Below are positions 15,321 to 24,144 of a DNA stretch of 64,000 nt, one piece after another. The translations under genes were made by a program, and so were the position numbers. How positions within the stretch are numbered: the stretch's first letter is position 1; the number at the start of each line of letters is the position of its first letter. Source of the stretch: CAYXFD01 sp964464175 (lineage in GTDB: Bacteria > Cloacimonadota > Cloacimonadia > Cloacimonadales > JAJBBL01). Under the pieces are notes generated by a model. The model did no database searches, was not told where the DNA came from, and saw nothing but the letters and a program-made list of their open reading frames with translations. Location: contig CAYXFD010000013.1 of assembly GCA_964464175.1 (NCBI GenBank), forward strand, positions 1 through 64,000, written 5' to 3'.

Positions 15321-16673
15321 TTATTTATCAACAACAGGGAGAACCAGATTTGTGATGATCGCTGTCAGGCCTCCGGTGGTGACAGGTGCAGAAAAAATAT
15401 TCCTCAACGTCTCCGGCAGATTGTTCAGAGCTTGCGGTACAAGCTGTACCCCCAATCCCATACTAAACGAGATTGCGATGATCATCATTGCCCGCCGGTC
15501 GATCTTATGAGAGGCGATGATCTTGATACCTGCTGCTGCGACTGTTCCAAACATAATGATCGTAGCCCCGCCCAGTACCGGTTTTGGCATCTGCTGAAAC
15601 ACCCCGCCGATCAGAGGGAACAGACCCAAAAGAACAAGAAGACCGGCAATATAGATCCCCACATATCGGCTGGCAACTCCGGTAAGCTGGATAACCCCGT
15701 TATTCTGACTGAAGGTCGTATTGGGGAAAGTGTTGAATATTGCTGCCAGGGCGGAATTGAAACCGTCTCCTAATACACCCCCTTTGATTCTTTTGATATA
15801 TAGATCACCCTGGATCGGTTCCCGGGATACCATTGAAGTTGCAGTCAGATCCCCGATAGACTCAATAGTGGTGATAAGATAAACAAGAGCAATCGGTACA
15901 AAGGCTTCCCAGCGAAACCCAAAACCATATTTAAAGGGGATGGGTATGCTGACAGCAGGCAGGTTACGCAAACTGCTCAGATCAACAATTCCCAGAAAAA
16001 GAGATACTGTATATCCCGCAACCAAGCCTATCACGATGGAACTCATCCGCAAAAACTGATTTCGGCTACGGTTGAAGATAACGATAATAATGAGAACCAG
16101 AAAAGCCAAACCCAGATTTTCAAAGCTGCCGAACTCTTCCGGTCGGTTATCCAGCAGCCACTGACCTCCCGCCATATCGGTGAGACCAACCTTGATCAAG
16201 CTCAATCCTATCAAGGAAACAACGATCCCCGTAACGGTGGGAGTGATGACTTTCTTGAGATGATGCAGGAATCTGCTCAAGATCATTTCGATGAAAGCAC
16301 CGAGAAAACACATCCCGAAAATGACTCCGAGTATCTCCTGCGAACTACCCCCTCTGCTTCTAACAAGCAATCCGGCACTCAGAATAGCTCCCAGAAAGGC
16401 AAAACTTGTACCCTGAATACTTAAAAGTCCGGAACCGATAGGTCCGAAACGCTTGATCTGAATAAAAGTAGCCATTCCGGAAACGATGAGTGACATACTG
16501 ATAAGATAGGGAATTTCTGCTTCCAGACCCAGAATACCGCCGATCACCAGTGTCGGTGTTATGATACCGACAAAGATAGCCAGCAGATGTTGAAGGGCAG
16601 CAAAGATAGAATCACGAACCGGTGGTCTATCCGCCAGAGTGTAGATGAGATCAGTTTTATACTCTTCTTTCAT
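15321..16673 (-). CDS. NCS2-family nucleobase (xanthine/uracil) permease
   Basis: This 450-residue protein has 12-14 hydrophobic helices. It shows the NCS2/NAT family signature QNNGVIQLTG in the second half and the QGTSFAFLG segment in the first half. The family carries out cation symport of uracil, xanthine or urate across the inner membrane, and the exact substrate cannot be told from sequence alone. It has an AAGGAG ribosome site. The gene stands alone on the minus strand, divergent from a GNAT gene with about 200 bp between them, and about 300 bp separate it from the lipocalin operon. The length is normal for the family. Confidence 0.92.
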   Translation of the reverse strand: MKEEYKTDLIYTLADRPPVRDSIFAALQHLLAIFVGIITPTLVIGGILGLEAEIPYLISMSLIVSGMATFIQIKRFGPIGSGLLSIQGTSFAFLGAILSAGLLVRSRGGSSQEILGVIFGMCFLGAFIEMILSRFLHHLKKVITPTVTGIVVSLIGLSLIKVGLTDMAGGQWLLDNRPEEFGSFENLGLAFLVLIIIVIFNRSRNQFLRMSSIVIGLVAGYTVSLFLGIVDLSSLRNLPAVSIPIPFKYGFGFRWEAFVPIALVYLITTIESIGDLTATSMVSREPIQGDLYIKRIKGGVLGDGFNSALAAIFNTFPNTTFSQNNGVIQLTGVASRYVGIYIAGLLVLLGLFPLIGGVFQQMPKPVLGGATIIMFGTVAAAGIKIIASHKIDRRAMMIIAISFSMGLGVQLVPQALNNLPETLRNIFSAPVTTGGLTAIITNLVLPVVDK

Positions 16674-16874
16674 AATCTCTTTTCTCCTTTCGGCAACATA
16701 TCTAATTTAGAGCTCAGTTGTCAAAATAAAAAAGGAAATTTCTCTTTATCAAGAACTGCTCCAAAGAAATATCTTGTTCAAATGTTCCTATGAGTAGTTT
16801 TAGTACAAACAATACCCGTAACTAAACTATCTTTTCCCTGTTAGAGGGATAATTAGATCAGAGGAGAAAAGGAG

Positions 16875-17774
16875 ATGAGTATAACTTGCAGAAATTACCA
16901 TAATGACAGAAGGTTTGGAACCGATTATCATAAAGTCTGTGATTTTCTTATCAGGATAAACGAAAGAGCTGTTATCAAACCAAATTTTCTCTGGGGAAGA
17001 TGGGTCTGGATGATTAGCCGCCCTGTTGATAATGAGGAGCAGAGAAATCTGATAGGTATCTGGGAGAAGGAGGCGAAAATTGTAGCTCTGGCTACATTCG
17101 AACTGACTTTCGCAGAGATTCATATTTGTCTTGATCCTGATTACCGCTATCTGTTCCCTGAGATCATTGCCTATGCCGAAGAGCATCTTTCTGCTGAAGG
17201 TCTGCTGCATATTCTTCTCCCCGACAATGACCGGGAACTGCAGAAAATTGCTGCCCGGCAGGGATTTACTCCAACCGGGGAAAAGGAGCCGGTTTCGGTT
17301 CTGGATATACCTAAGTATTTGACAATCACTCTGCCGGAAGGATTCGGGATCGTCAGCATGGCAGATAACTGGGATTTTTATCAATACAACCGGGTTATGT
17401 GGCGTGGTTTCGGTCATGAGGGTGAACCGGCGCAGGAAAAGGAAGATATCGAGTGGCGGGAGACGATGCTGAGCAGTCCTCATCTCCTTCCTGAACTCGT
17501 TCTTGCCGTAGTTTCTCCTCAGAATACTTATGCCTCTCATTGCGGATTGTGGTATATTCCGGGCAGCGATTATGCCTATTTGGAACCTTTGGTGACCGAT
17601 CCGGCTTACCGGCAGCTGGGGTTAGGAAAAGCTGTCTTGCTGGAAGCAGCGAGAAGAGCAGCGGAATTAGGAGCAAAAGAGGTTTATGTCTGTTCCGAAC
17701 AGCAATTTTACTATAATCTCGGTTTTTATCCCCTCCCCTCCGAAACCTGGTGGAAGAAAAGCAGTTCGGCATAA
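16875..17774 (+). CDS. GNAT-family N-acetyltransferase, two-domain
   Basis: This 299-residue protein has a recognisable GNAT fold in its C-terminal half. Acetyl-CoA binding motif A appears as LEPLVTDPAYRQLGLGKAVLLEAARRA, followed by VYVCSEQQFYYNLGFYPL. The N-terminal half has a weaker, GNAT-like pattern (VALATFELTFAEIHICLDP ... FPEIIAYAEEHL ... IAARQGF), which suggests a tandem or degenerate first domain. The substrate is unknown. The start has GAGGAG eight bases upstream. It is transcribed away from the NCS2 permease and nothing follows it in the same operon. Confidence 0.88.
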   Translation: MSITCRNYHNDRRFGTDYHKVCDFLIRINERAVIKPNFLWGRWVWMISRPVDNEEQRNLIGIWEKEAKIVALATFELTFAEIHICLDPDYRYLFPEIIAYAEEHLSAEGLLHILLPDNDRELQKIAARQGFTPTGEKEPVSVLDIPKYLTITLPEGFGIVSMADNWDFYQYNRVMWRGFGHEGEPAQEKEDIEWRETMLSSPHLLPELVLAVVSPQNTYASHCGLWYIPGSDYAYLEPLVTDPAYRQLGLGKAVLLEAARRAAELGAKEVYVCSEQQFYYNLGFYPLPSETWWKKSSSA

Positions 17775-18411
17775 AAGTAAAGATACTGAAGGGGAGTCTC
17801 AAAATCATAATCCATAAGACCAGAAAAGGGATCGAGATGATGCATCGTTCGAAGGGACTGGTAACTGTGTAGGAACAGAATGGTTTTGCGGAGAACATTT
17901 TACAGGCTATCACCCAAAGAAGCAATTACCTCAGTGACCAAACATTTTAAGACCCAAGAATAGTCTCCCAAAGTTTGTAAAGAAAAGTTATACTGCCGGC
18001 ATTTGACCCACTTTTTTCCCTGATGACCTGATCAGGGGCGTAATCATGAGAGGTAAATCTCAACAACTCGATGGCTATATTTCTGAGTTCAGAAGATTTA
18101 AATTGACAAAAAAACGTTATAGATATACTTGATATACAGAAGATTTCAAGCTGAGAAGGATATAGTGTAACAGCTTGTGTTAGAAATTTGTAATTGATTT
18201 TTGAGTTAGCAACTCGACTTAGTGCTATTACTGAGGAATTGAGGTGGCTATGAAAAGAGTTAACGTCGCAAATTGTCCAGTGTTAGCGGCAAATACTTCC
18301 TGGTGTATTGGAATGCATCTAATGCTTATTAGTACCCAACATCATAATTAGGCTTTTTTTTCTTCAGGATGTTTCAGAATTAATCTTAGTTTTTTCTTTT
18401 CGGAGGTAAAA
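17775..18411 (+). other. 637-bp intergenic region, mostly featureless
   Basis: There is no large ORF. A possible promoter, TTGACA at 18103-18108 and TATACT at 18124-18129 (15-bp spacer, short), precedes a 33-codon ORF (18250-18351) and a T-run at 18353-18361. This raises the possibility of a small transcript. The C10 peptidase leader with a GGAGGT ribosome site occupies the end. Confidence 0.4.
18250..18351 (+). CDS. Possible 33-residue small protein
   Basis: ATG 18250 follows GAGGT with 4-nt spacing and runs 33 codons to TAG 18349-18351. The peptide starts MKRVNVANCPVLAAN and has two Cys. A putative promoter lies upstream and a T-run just downstream. I see no known family. It could equally be chance within a leader RNA. 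Confidence 0.2.
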   Translation: MKRVNVANCPVLAANTSWCIGMHLMLISTQHHN

Positions 18412-21210
18412 ATGAAGCATGTTTTTTTATTATCGTTTATCTTATTATTGACAGTAGTCTTGTTTGCAGAATCGGTTGATCATGATACCGCTCTAACTGC
18501 AGCAAGTAACTGGTTGAATCATCAAAACAATTTAAGGGGCAATTACCCGGATCTTTCAGTTAAGGACTTTTACATCCATCGACTTGAAGGTCAAATAATC
18601 TTTTATGTCTTTGATTTCGAACCGCAAGGTTTCGTTATGGTAGCCGGAAGCGATGCCTCAAGTCCAATTCTCGGTTACAGTGTATCGGGTTCGAGTAGTT
18701 TAGGTGATTTCCCTCCTAACGCTGCCTCATTCTTCTCGATCTATGAGAGAGGCATGTTGGATATCAATAATAATGAATTATCAAATGAGTATTCTATAGG
18801 TGACTGGGAAGCTATTTTGACCGGGAACATTCCTTCTCCCCATCGCTCACGGGCAGTATCACCGCTGTTGTCAACTCAGTGGAATCAGAACTATTCATGG
18901 AATACATCATGTCCTGCTGATGTCAACGGTCCGGGTGGTTACGTTTATGCCGGATGTCCTGCAGTAGCAGCGGCACAGGTAATGAACTACTGGGAGCATC
19001 CGGACCAGGGCACCGGTTCACACTCTTATACTCATACCCAATACGGTTTACTCTCGGCAAATTTCGGAACTACTACCTATGATTGGTCAAGCATGTCTGA
19101 TACCACTCCCACGAATTCAATCAGACAGCTGCTATTTCATCTTGGTGTTGCAACTGAGATGGACTACGGTCCTTATGGTTCAGGAGCTTACTCTTCTGAT
19201 GCCCGGGATGCTCTGGTAGATTTTTTTGATTATGATGCTTCAGCTTCATTAGAGTGGAAGTATAATTATTCTCACAACGAGTGGATATCGCTTCTCAAAG
19301 AACAGTTAGATAACAGTTACCCTTTATTCTATCATGGTTATGACTCAACTCATAGTTCCGGACATGCCTTTAATTGTGACGGCTATGATGCCAGTGATAA
19401 TTTCCATTTCAATTGGGGTTGGAGTGGCAGTTATGACGGATATTTCAACCTCAATAGTCTTAATCCGGGAAGTCATGATTTCAGTTATTTACAGGCAGCG
19501 ATTGTTGATGTATATCCAGCATCGCAGCTTCCCGCTCCCCAGAACTTAACCGGCTATGCAGGCGGGGCAAAGGTATTTCTTTCCTGGTCAGCTCCCGCTT
19601 CCCGTTCCCTCCAGGGATATAACGTTTACCGTTTTGGGACCAAGATCAACCAGAGCCTGATAAACGGGTTGGAATACGAAGATACAGATGTTATGAGTCC
19701 CGGTATTTATCAGTATTATGTAACAGCAGTTTATGATTCGGGAGAATCCGGAGCTTCGAATACTGTTACCATGGAAACCTATAATCCTTTATCCCTACCA
19801 TTTTCGGAGAACTTCGATACAGTTAGTGAAATCCCTGTTTATTGGCATTTAGATGATCACATTGGCAACGGTCAGGTGTGGCAGGTAGGAATTGTTTTCG
19901 GAGGGTTAGTGACAAGCGGTAATTATGCTTTTCTAAACAGCCATAATTACGGGTCAGGTAATACTCAGAATTGTGACCTGATAACTCCCGTTTTAGATCT
20001 GACGAATTACCGTAATATTCAGCTCTCTTTCAGCCACTATTTCAAACAGAAAGCGCTCTCTTCCACAGCAACTCTGTCTTATAGTTTGGATAATGGTGCT
20101 TCCTGGACAGCGATAGACTCCTGGACAGACGATACTGCTAATCCGGATTTCTTTAGTTCTTTTATTTCTGCTGTAGATAAGGAATCTGAAGTCAGATTCA
20201 AATGGAATTATACCGGTACATGGGGTAATTACTGGTGTATAGATAATATTGATATAGTCGGGGAGGAATTAGTCATTCCGCCTGAAGGAACAATGGTTGA
20301 AGGCTTTTTCTTTTCACATGACAATCCAGAATCGATCTCTTACGATCCCGAACCCGCAGATCCGCCGGATCCTCCGGAAGATTACAATAATCTACTGTTA
20401 ATTGGAGTTTCCGGTTCAGGACTAGTTCAGTTCACGATATCGGCAGATCCGCAAACATCTGGGTTTTACTATGTATCAGGAGGATGGTCGGCACCACATG
20501 CCTGTATTGATAACGAGATTGTCTTTAATATCGATTTTGGAAGAGGCGACGCTTATATCTTTCTTGGTGATGAAGATGATCCTCCGCTTCCGGTAGAGCT
20601 TTCTTCCTTCACTGCTAATATTACTGCCGATATGTTTGTGAACCTCGAATGGCGGGCAGAGTCAGAAACTAATATGCTTGGCTATAACGTGTTTCGCGCT
20701 TCGGAAGACAGTGTTACAGAAGCTGCGAAAGTAAATCCGGTTACGATTGAAGCCCATAATGAAAGTGTAGCAACTGACTATTATTATGTTGATCAGAATG
20801 TCTTTAGTGGTCAAGAATACTACTATTGGCTGGAGTTGATCGATCTCGATCTGACAACTAATTTCCATGGTCCTGTTTATGTCTTTGTGAACGAAGATGA
20901 GGAATCAGGAACAACGCCGGTTCTTCTTGAAACCAGACTGATCGGAGCTTATCCCAATCCTTTCAATCCTGAAACCGCTGTAAGGTTCTCTGTCGCAGAA
21001 ACTACAAAGGTATCTATCACAGTTTACAATCTGCTCGGACAAAAGATGCAGTCTCTTTTGATTAACGAACTCTACGATAAAGGAAGACATTCAGTTGTCT
21101 GGAATGGAAGGGATGCCGATAATCAACCTGCTGCTTCCGGGATTTATTTCTACAGAATGAAAACCGATGACGGTTTTGAGGATTTCAAAAAAATGCTCTT
21201 GCTGAAGTAG
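18412..21210 (+). CDS. Secreted C10-family (streptopain-like) cysteine peptidase with sorting domain
   Basis: This 932-residue protein has a signal peptide (about 1-20). An inhibitory pro-region follows (about 20-130), then a C10 peptidase domain at about 145-370 with the catalytic Cys in YAGCPAVAAAQVMNYW and the His in SSGHAFNCDGYD, followed by HFNWGW. Next come a fibronectin-III-like domain, a MAM/jelly-roll-like segment at about 465-610, a Pro/Glu linker, a beta domain beginning LPVELSSFTA (about 725-830), and a type IX-like sorting domain (YPNPFNPETAV ... GIYFYRMK ... KKMLLLK). It is exported through Sec and the outer membrane, probably surface-attached or released. The ribosome site is GGAGGT. 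A rho-independent terminator follows 31 nt after the stop. Confidence 0.93.
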   Translation: MKHVFLLSFILLLTVVLFAESVDHDTALTAASNWLNHQNNLRGNYPDLSVKDFYIHRLEGQIIFYVFDFEPQGFVMVAGSDASSPILGYSVSGSSSLGDFPPNAASFFSIYERGMLDINNNELSNEYSIGDWEAILTGNIPSPHRSRAVSPLLSTQWNQNYSWNTSCPADVNGPGGYVYAGCPAVAAAQVMNYWEHPDQGTGSHSYTHTQYGLLSANFGTTTYDWSSMSDTTPTNSIRQLLFHLGVATEMDYGPYGSGAYSSDARDALVDFFDYDASASLEWKYNYSHNEWISLLKEQLDNSYPLFYHGYDSTHSSGHAFNCDGYDASDNFHFNWGWSGSYDGYFNLNSLNPGSHDFSYLQAAIVDVYPASQLPAPQNLTGYAGGAKVFLSWSAPASRSLQGYNVYRFGTKINQSLINGLEYEDTDVMSPGIYQYYVTAVYDSGESGASNTVTMETYNPLSLPFSENFDTVSEIPVYWHLDDHIGNGQVWQVGIVFGGLVTSGNYAFLNSHNYGSGNTQNCDLITPVLDLTNYRNIQLSFSHYFKQKALSSTATLSYSLDNGASWTAIDSWTDDTANPDFFSSFISAVDKESEVRFKWNYTGTWGNYWCIDNIDIVGEELVIPPEGTMVEGFFFSHDNPESISYDPEPADPPDPPEDYNNLLLIGVSGSGLVQFTISADPQTSGFYYVSGGWSAPHACIDNEIVFNIDFGRGDAYIFLGDEDDPPLPVELSSFTANITADMFVNLEWRAESETNMLGYNVFRASEDSVTEAAKVNPVTIEAHNESVATDYYYVDQNVFSGQEYYYWLELIDLDLTTNFHGPVYVFVNEDEESGTTPVLLETRLIGAYPNPFNPETAVRFSVAETTKVSITVYNLLGQKMQSLLINELYDKGRHSVVWNGRDADNQPAASGIYFYRMKTDDGFEDFKKMLLLK

Positions 21211-21240
21211 GATATCTAACTAATTATAATCAGAAACAGA

Positions 21241-21270
21241 GCCCGGATATCATTTTATCCGGGCTTTTTT
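21241..21270 (+). terminator. Rho-independent terminator after the C10 peptidase
   Basis: GCCCGGAT and ATCCGGGC form an 8-bp GC-rich stem with an 8-nt loop, followed at once by six T residues. Confidence 0.92.
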
Positions 21271-21449
21271 CGTCCTTTGCTCCCGAAGAGGGGAGACCTG
21301 ACTCTTCATCATCTGCTGTCAGACGACCGTTAATGATCTGTACGGCAACTCCATCCTTTTCGTATCTGCTCTTAGTTGTCCATACCTGTCGTCTTTGGAA
21401 TGAAGGTTTTGAGAAAATTTGACAGGGAAGAGGGCTTAGCAGCCTGGGA

Positions 21450-21899
21450 TTACCAGTTGTGAGTCAGGTTTGAAGTATCCTCTGCCGGCGGGAGAAAACC
21501 TTGTTCGATAATAGATGCTACATTGGTTGGAATACCGGCAGCCTCCAGTTCTTCTTTCGTTGTTAGTGACAGCTCTATTTCCGGATTATCCTTCCTGAAC
21601 CGGTAGATAAACCTGATAAAGTGGGCGAAATTAGTGGAAGCGGGAATTTCCCTGCCGGAATAGAACTTTTTCCGTTGTCCGGCATAGCTTTTCAGATCAT
21701 TTTTAAAACCGGTGGAACAGAGTTTCCAGGTATTCACCAGGTTCTTCAGGGAAGAACCGAAGTTATGATGATTCTGTTTTAATTCCGGTCTGACATATCT
21801 TCTGATTACGGCTCTGTTTCCCTCTTTCCATTTGAGATGGACATAGCCGCCGATTTTACCGCTGATCGTTCTTATAGCCATGGTATAGATCGCTTTCAT
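21450..21899 (-). CDS. Conserved-looking protein of unknown function
   Basis: This 149-residue, basic, probably soluble protein begins MKAIYTMAIRTISGKIGG with no signal peptide. It has a Trp/Lys-rich N-terminal strand region (HLKWKEGNRAVIRRYV), a helical middle and a C-terminal segment rich in Glu. I do not recognise a family. It has a strong ribosome site (AAGGAGG). It lies about 70 nt downstream of another unknown gene on the same strand, so the two are likely an operon. The real-gene call rests on good RBS, coding-like composition and pairing. Confidence 0.7.
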   Translation of the reverse strand: MKAIYTMAIRTISGKIGGYVHLKWKEGNRAVIRRYVRPELKQNHHNFGSSLKNLVNTWKLCSTGFKNDLKSYAGQRKKFYSGREIPASTNFAHFIRFIYRFRKDNPEIELSLTTKEELEAAGIPTNVASIIEQGFLPPAEDTSNLTHNW

Positions 21900-21969
21900 C
21901 TTTGTTTTCCTCCTTGGTTATCCTTTTCTCCCTTATCACATTCTTCATTTAGCAAACGCATAACAAGCT

Positions 21970-22638
21970 TCAGCCGGGGAGTTGCTGAAGCTCATCACTC
22001 CACAGGAAACGGAGTGTATTGGACAGCTCTTTATTGCGGGTGTTTACCGCATAAAAGCACTGTTCATCTTTACCTTCATATTCGAACTTAATACTCTTTT
22101 TCGGACAATATACTGCTGTCGTTATGAGCAGATCAGAAGCCGGATCAGGTTGATTTCCCACCGTTGTTTCATAGATGTCGAGAGGATCATCTCCCCTTAC
22201 CTTTCTTTCGAACCGGAAATTGAGCAATCTCAGATTGACCGGTTGACTCTTTAAGAGATAATAGGGGTAGGTTGAGTGCAATACTCGTAATCTTTCGCTG
22301 ATACCGGAGCCAGGAGTTTGATGGGCAAGGTGCATGATCATCCTTGTCCTTATTCGCAGTGGTGTGTTGATATGATTCTTGTATTTTTCCGGTTCATAGA
22401 GCTTTATCTGCTGCGAACCATGCGACATCTGGAAGACATATTTATCGGTCTTCCCCCTTAAAGAGATAGTCATTCTCGTTAATCTCTGATGCTCAAAGTC
22501 CGATTCAAAATAATTCTTCAGCGAGTTTCGTAACTGTTTCCGTAAACTTCTCGGGATCACAGGATTATCCGGAAGAGCTAATCTCTGTTTTAGCCTTTGT
22601 ATTTCATATAAGACTAACTTATCTTTTCTTGCTTTCAT
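21970..22638 (-). CDS. Unknown protein, basic, paired with the 149-residue gene
   Basis: This 222-residue protein has a helical, Arg/Lys-rich N-terminus (KLVLYEIQRLKQRLALPD, PRSLRKQLRNSLKNYFES) and then a beta-rich part (LTRMTISLRGKTDKYVFQM, LRLLNFRFERKVRGDDP, SDLLITTAVYCPKKSIKF). There is no signal peptide, membrane segment or catalytic motif that I can name. The start follows AAGGAGGTAAGC. It precedes the 21450 gene on the same strand. The two together could form a small complex, but no function is visible. Confidence 0.7.
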   Translation of the reverse strand: MKARKDKLVLYEIQRLKQRLALPDNPVIPRSLRKQLRNSLKNYFESDFEHQRLTRMTISLRGKTDKYVFQMSHGSQQIKLYEPEKYKNHINTPLRIRTRMIMHLAHQTPGSGISERLRVLHSTYPYYLLKSQPVNLRLLNFRFERKVRGDDPLDIYETTVGNQPDPASDLLITTAVYCPKKSIKFEYEGKDEQCFYAVNTRNKELSNTLRFLWSDELQQLPG

Positions 22639-23394
22639 TGCTTACCTCCTTAAATTGATCGTTCTTCCCAAAAAAGAACCCTCTATATATAAAAGGATAA
22701 CAAATTGACCGGAGAGGAAATCTACATGCTGCTTTTTCCGACTGTGGAATACCTCTCTGGTTTCCCTCATAAGGATCAATAATATCCGATACTTCTATTC
22801 CCAGAATTATGCTGTAATGCAGGGGAGAGGGGGGAGACAGACATGTAGGAGTCCTGTCTTGATGAGCTTTGAAAGAAGTTGTATGATTAGGTAATCAGAA
22901 TAATGAAGGATTTCTTGTTGGTTCTGAGGTAGGTGTTTTAGTATTGTAAAAGCCACCATTTTTAGCTTCTTTTCTCAATCTCGAGGTAGTTGATTCGATT
23001 TCGGAAAAGCAAGGAGAAAGCTGGTTCATTGGCTCTCTTCAACCAAAATTGATGTATGGGGGGGGAGAATATCAGTTACGAACAGGTAATATCGATTGAA
23101 TCTGCAATACAAACTATTTCAAGATGAAAAGATGTATGTTTCGAATATCGAAGCATAGAATCTCATTAATGAATTTTTGAACATTACTGAATATTATTGA
23201 AAAATGGAGCACCAGAATGTAGTCTTTGTTCATCGTCTTTTCGCTGATAAAAAAACTTGACGGTTTATTAAGCTCAACGACTATGACTATATAGTTGATG
23301 TTTGTATATTTTTCTATATTTTAACCGATTTCATGAGTTTTCTGCTAATGGCAAACATCATTGCTAAGAACAAATTATTTTGGAGGATTAGGTA
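22639..23394 (+). other. 756-bp intergenic region
   Basis: I see no gene. It is AT-rich near 23150-23390. A weak promoter-like TTGACG at 23257-23262 precedes the next gene; no matching -10 at standard spacing is convincing. The next gene's ribosome site (GGAGG) ends the region. Confidence 0.5.
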
Positions 23395-24126
23395 ATGAAA
23401 TGGTTTGTATTTCTTTCAATGCTTTTTTTCTTGACCGGGTCGCTGGCTGCCCTTACAGGTTTTGGAGATTCAACAATAAATGTTGAGTTGGATGAAACAA
23501 TACCGGATGATCCTTTACCGGTTGAACTATCGTCATTCACAGCAGCTCTTACTTCTACACGGTTTATTGAGTTACGTTGGGTCTCAGAGGCTGAGTATAG
23601 TATGTTGGGCTATAATGTCTATCGTGGTATAAATGGGGATTTATCGGAAGCACTGAAGATTTCATTAGAGATTATTCCGGCATATAACTACTCTTTTTCT
23701 ACTAACTACAGCTTTGTTGATGAAGACGTAGTTGCGGGGAATGTCTTTTTTTACTGGCTGCAAGCTGTTAATCTCGATTTGACGAACAAGTATTTCGGTC
23801 CTTTATCTGTAATCATTGATGATCAGGAAGAAGATACTCCTTTGATCTTTATCACCTCATTAGGAAAAAACTATCCGAACCCTTTCAATCCCAACACAAT
23901 TATTGAATACAGTATTAGAGAAGAGACCGAAGCAGTTTTGAGAATCTATAATGTACGGGGTCAGATTGTAAAGACACTTTTCTCAGGGGTAAGAGAAGCG
24001 GGAAATTACCGGGAAAAATGGAACAGTATTGACAGTCAGGGTAGAGAGGTTGCATCCGGAGTTTATTTATATCGGCTTACGACCGATCACTATGACAGAA
24101 TCAATAAGATGCTACTTGTCAAGTGA
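23395..24126 (+). CDS. Short secreted protein with beta module and sorting domain
   Basis: This 243-residue protein has a signal peptide (about 1-19). Directly after a short spacer comes the LPVELSSFTA module (about 40-135) seen also in the 18412 and 49042 proteins, then a type IX-like sorting domain (YPNPFNPNTIIEYS ... REVASGVYLYRL ... KMLLVK). It is essentially the C-terminal third of those larger proteins without a functional head, so it may be a stripped remnant, a scaffold or a decoy. It lies 18 nt upstream of the triple-FGE gene, with GGAGG ribosome sites before both, so they are likely cotranscribed. Confidence 0.85.
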   Translation: MKWFVFLSMLFFLTGSLAALTGFGDSTINVELDETIPDDPLPVELSSFTAALTSTRFIELRWVSEAEYSMLGYNVYRGINGDLSEALKISLEIIPAYNYSFSTNYSFVDEDVVAGNVFFYWLQAVNLDLTNKYFGPLSVIIDDQEEDTPLIFITSLGKNYPNPFNPNTIIEYSIREETEAVLRIYNVRGQIVKTLFSGVREAGNYREKWNSIDSQGREVASGVYLYRLTTDHYDRINKMLLVK

Positions 24127-24144
24127 TTCAAAGGAGGGGTACCA

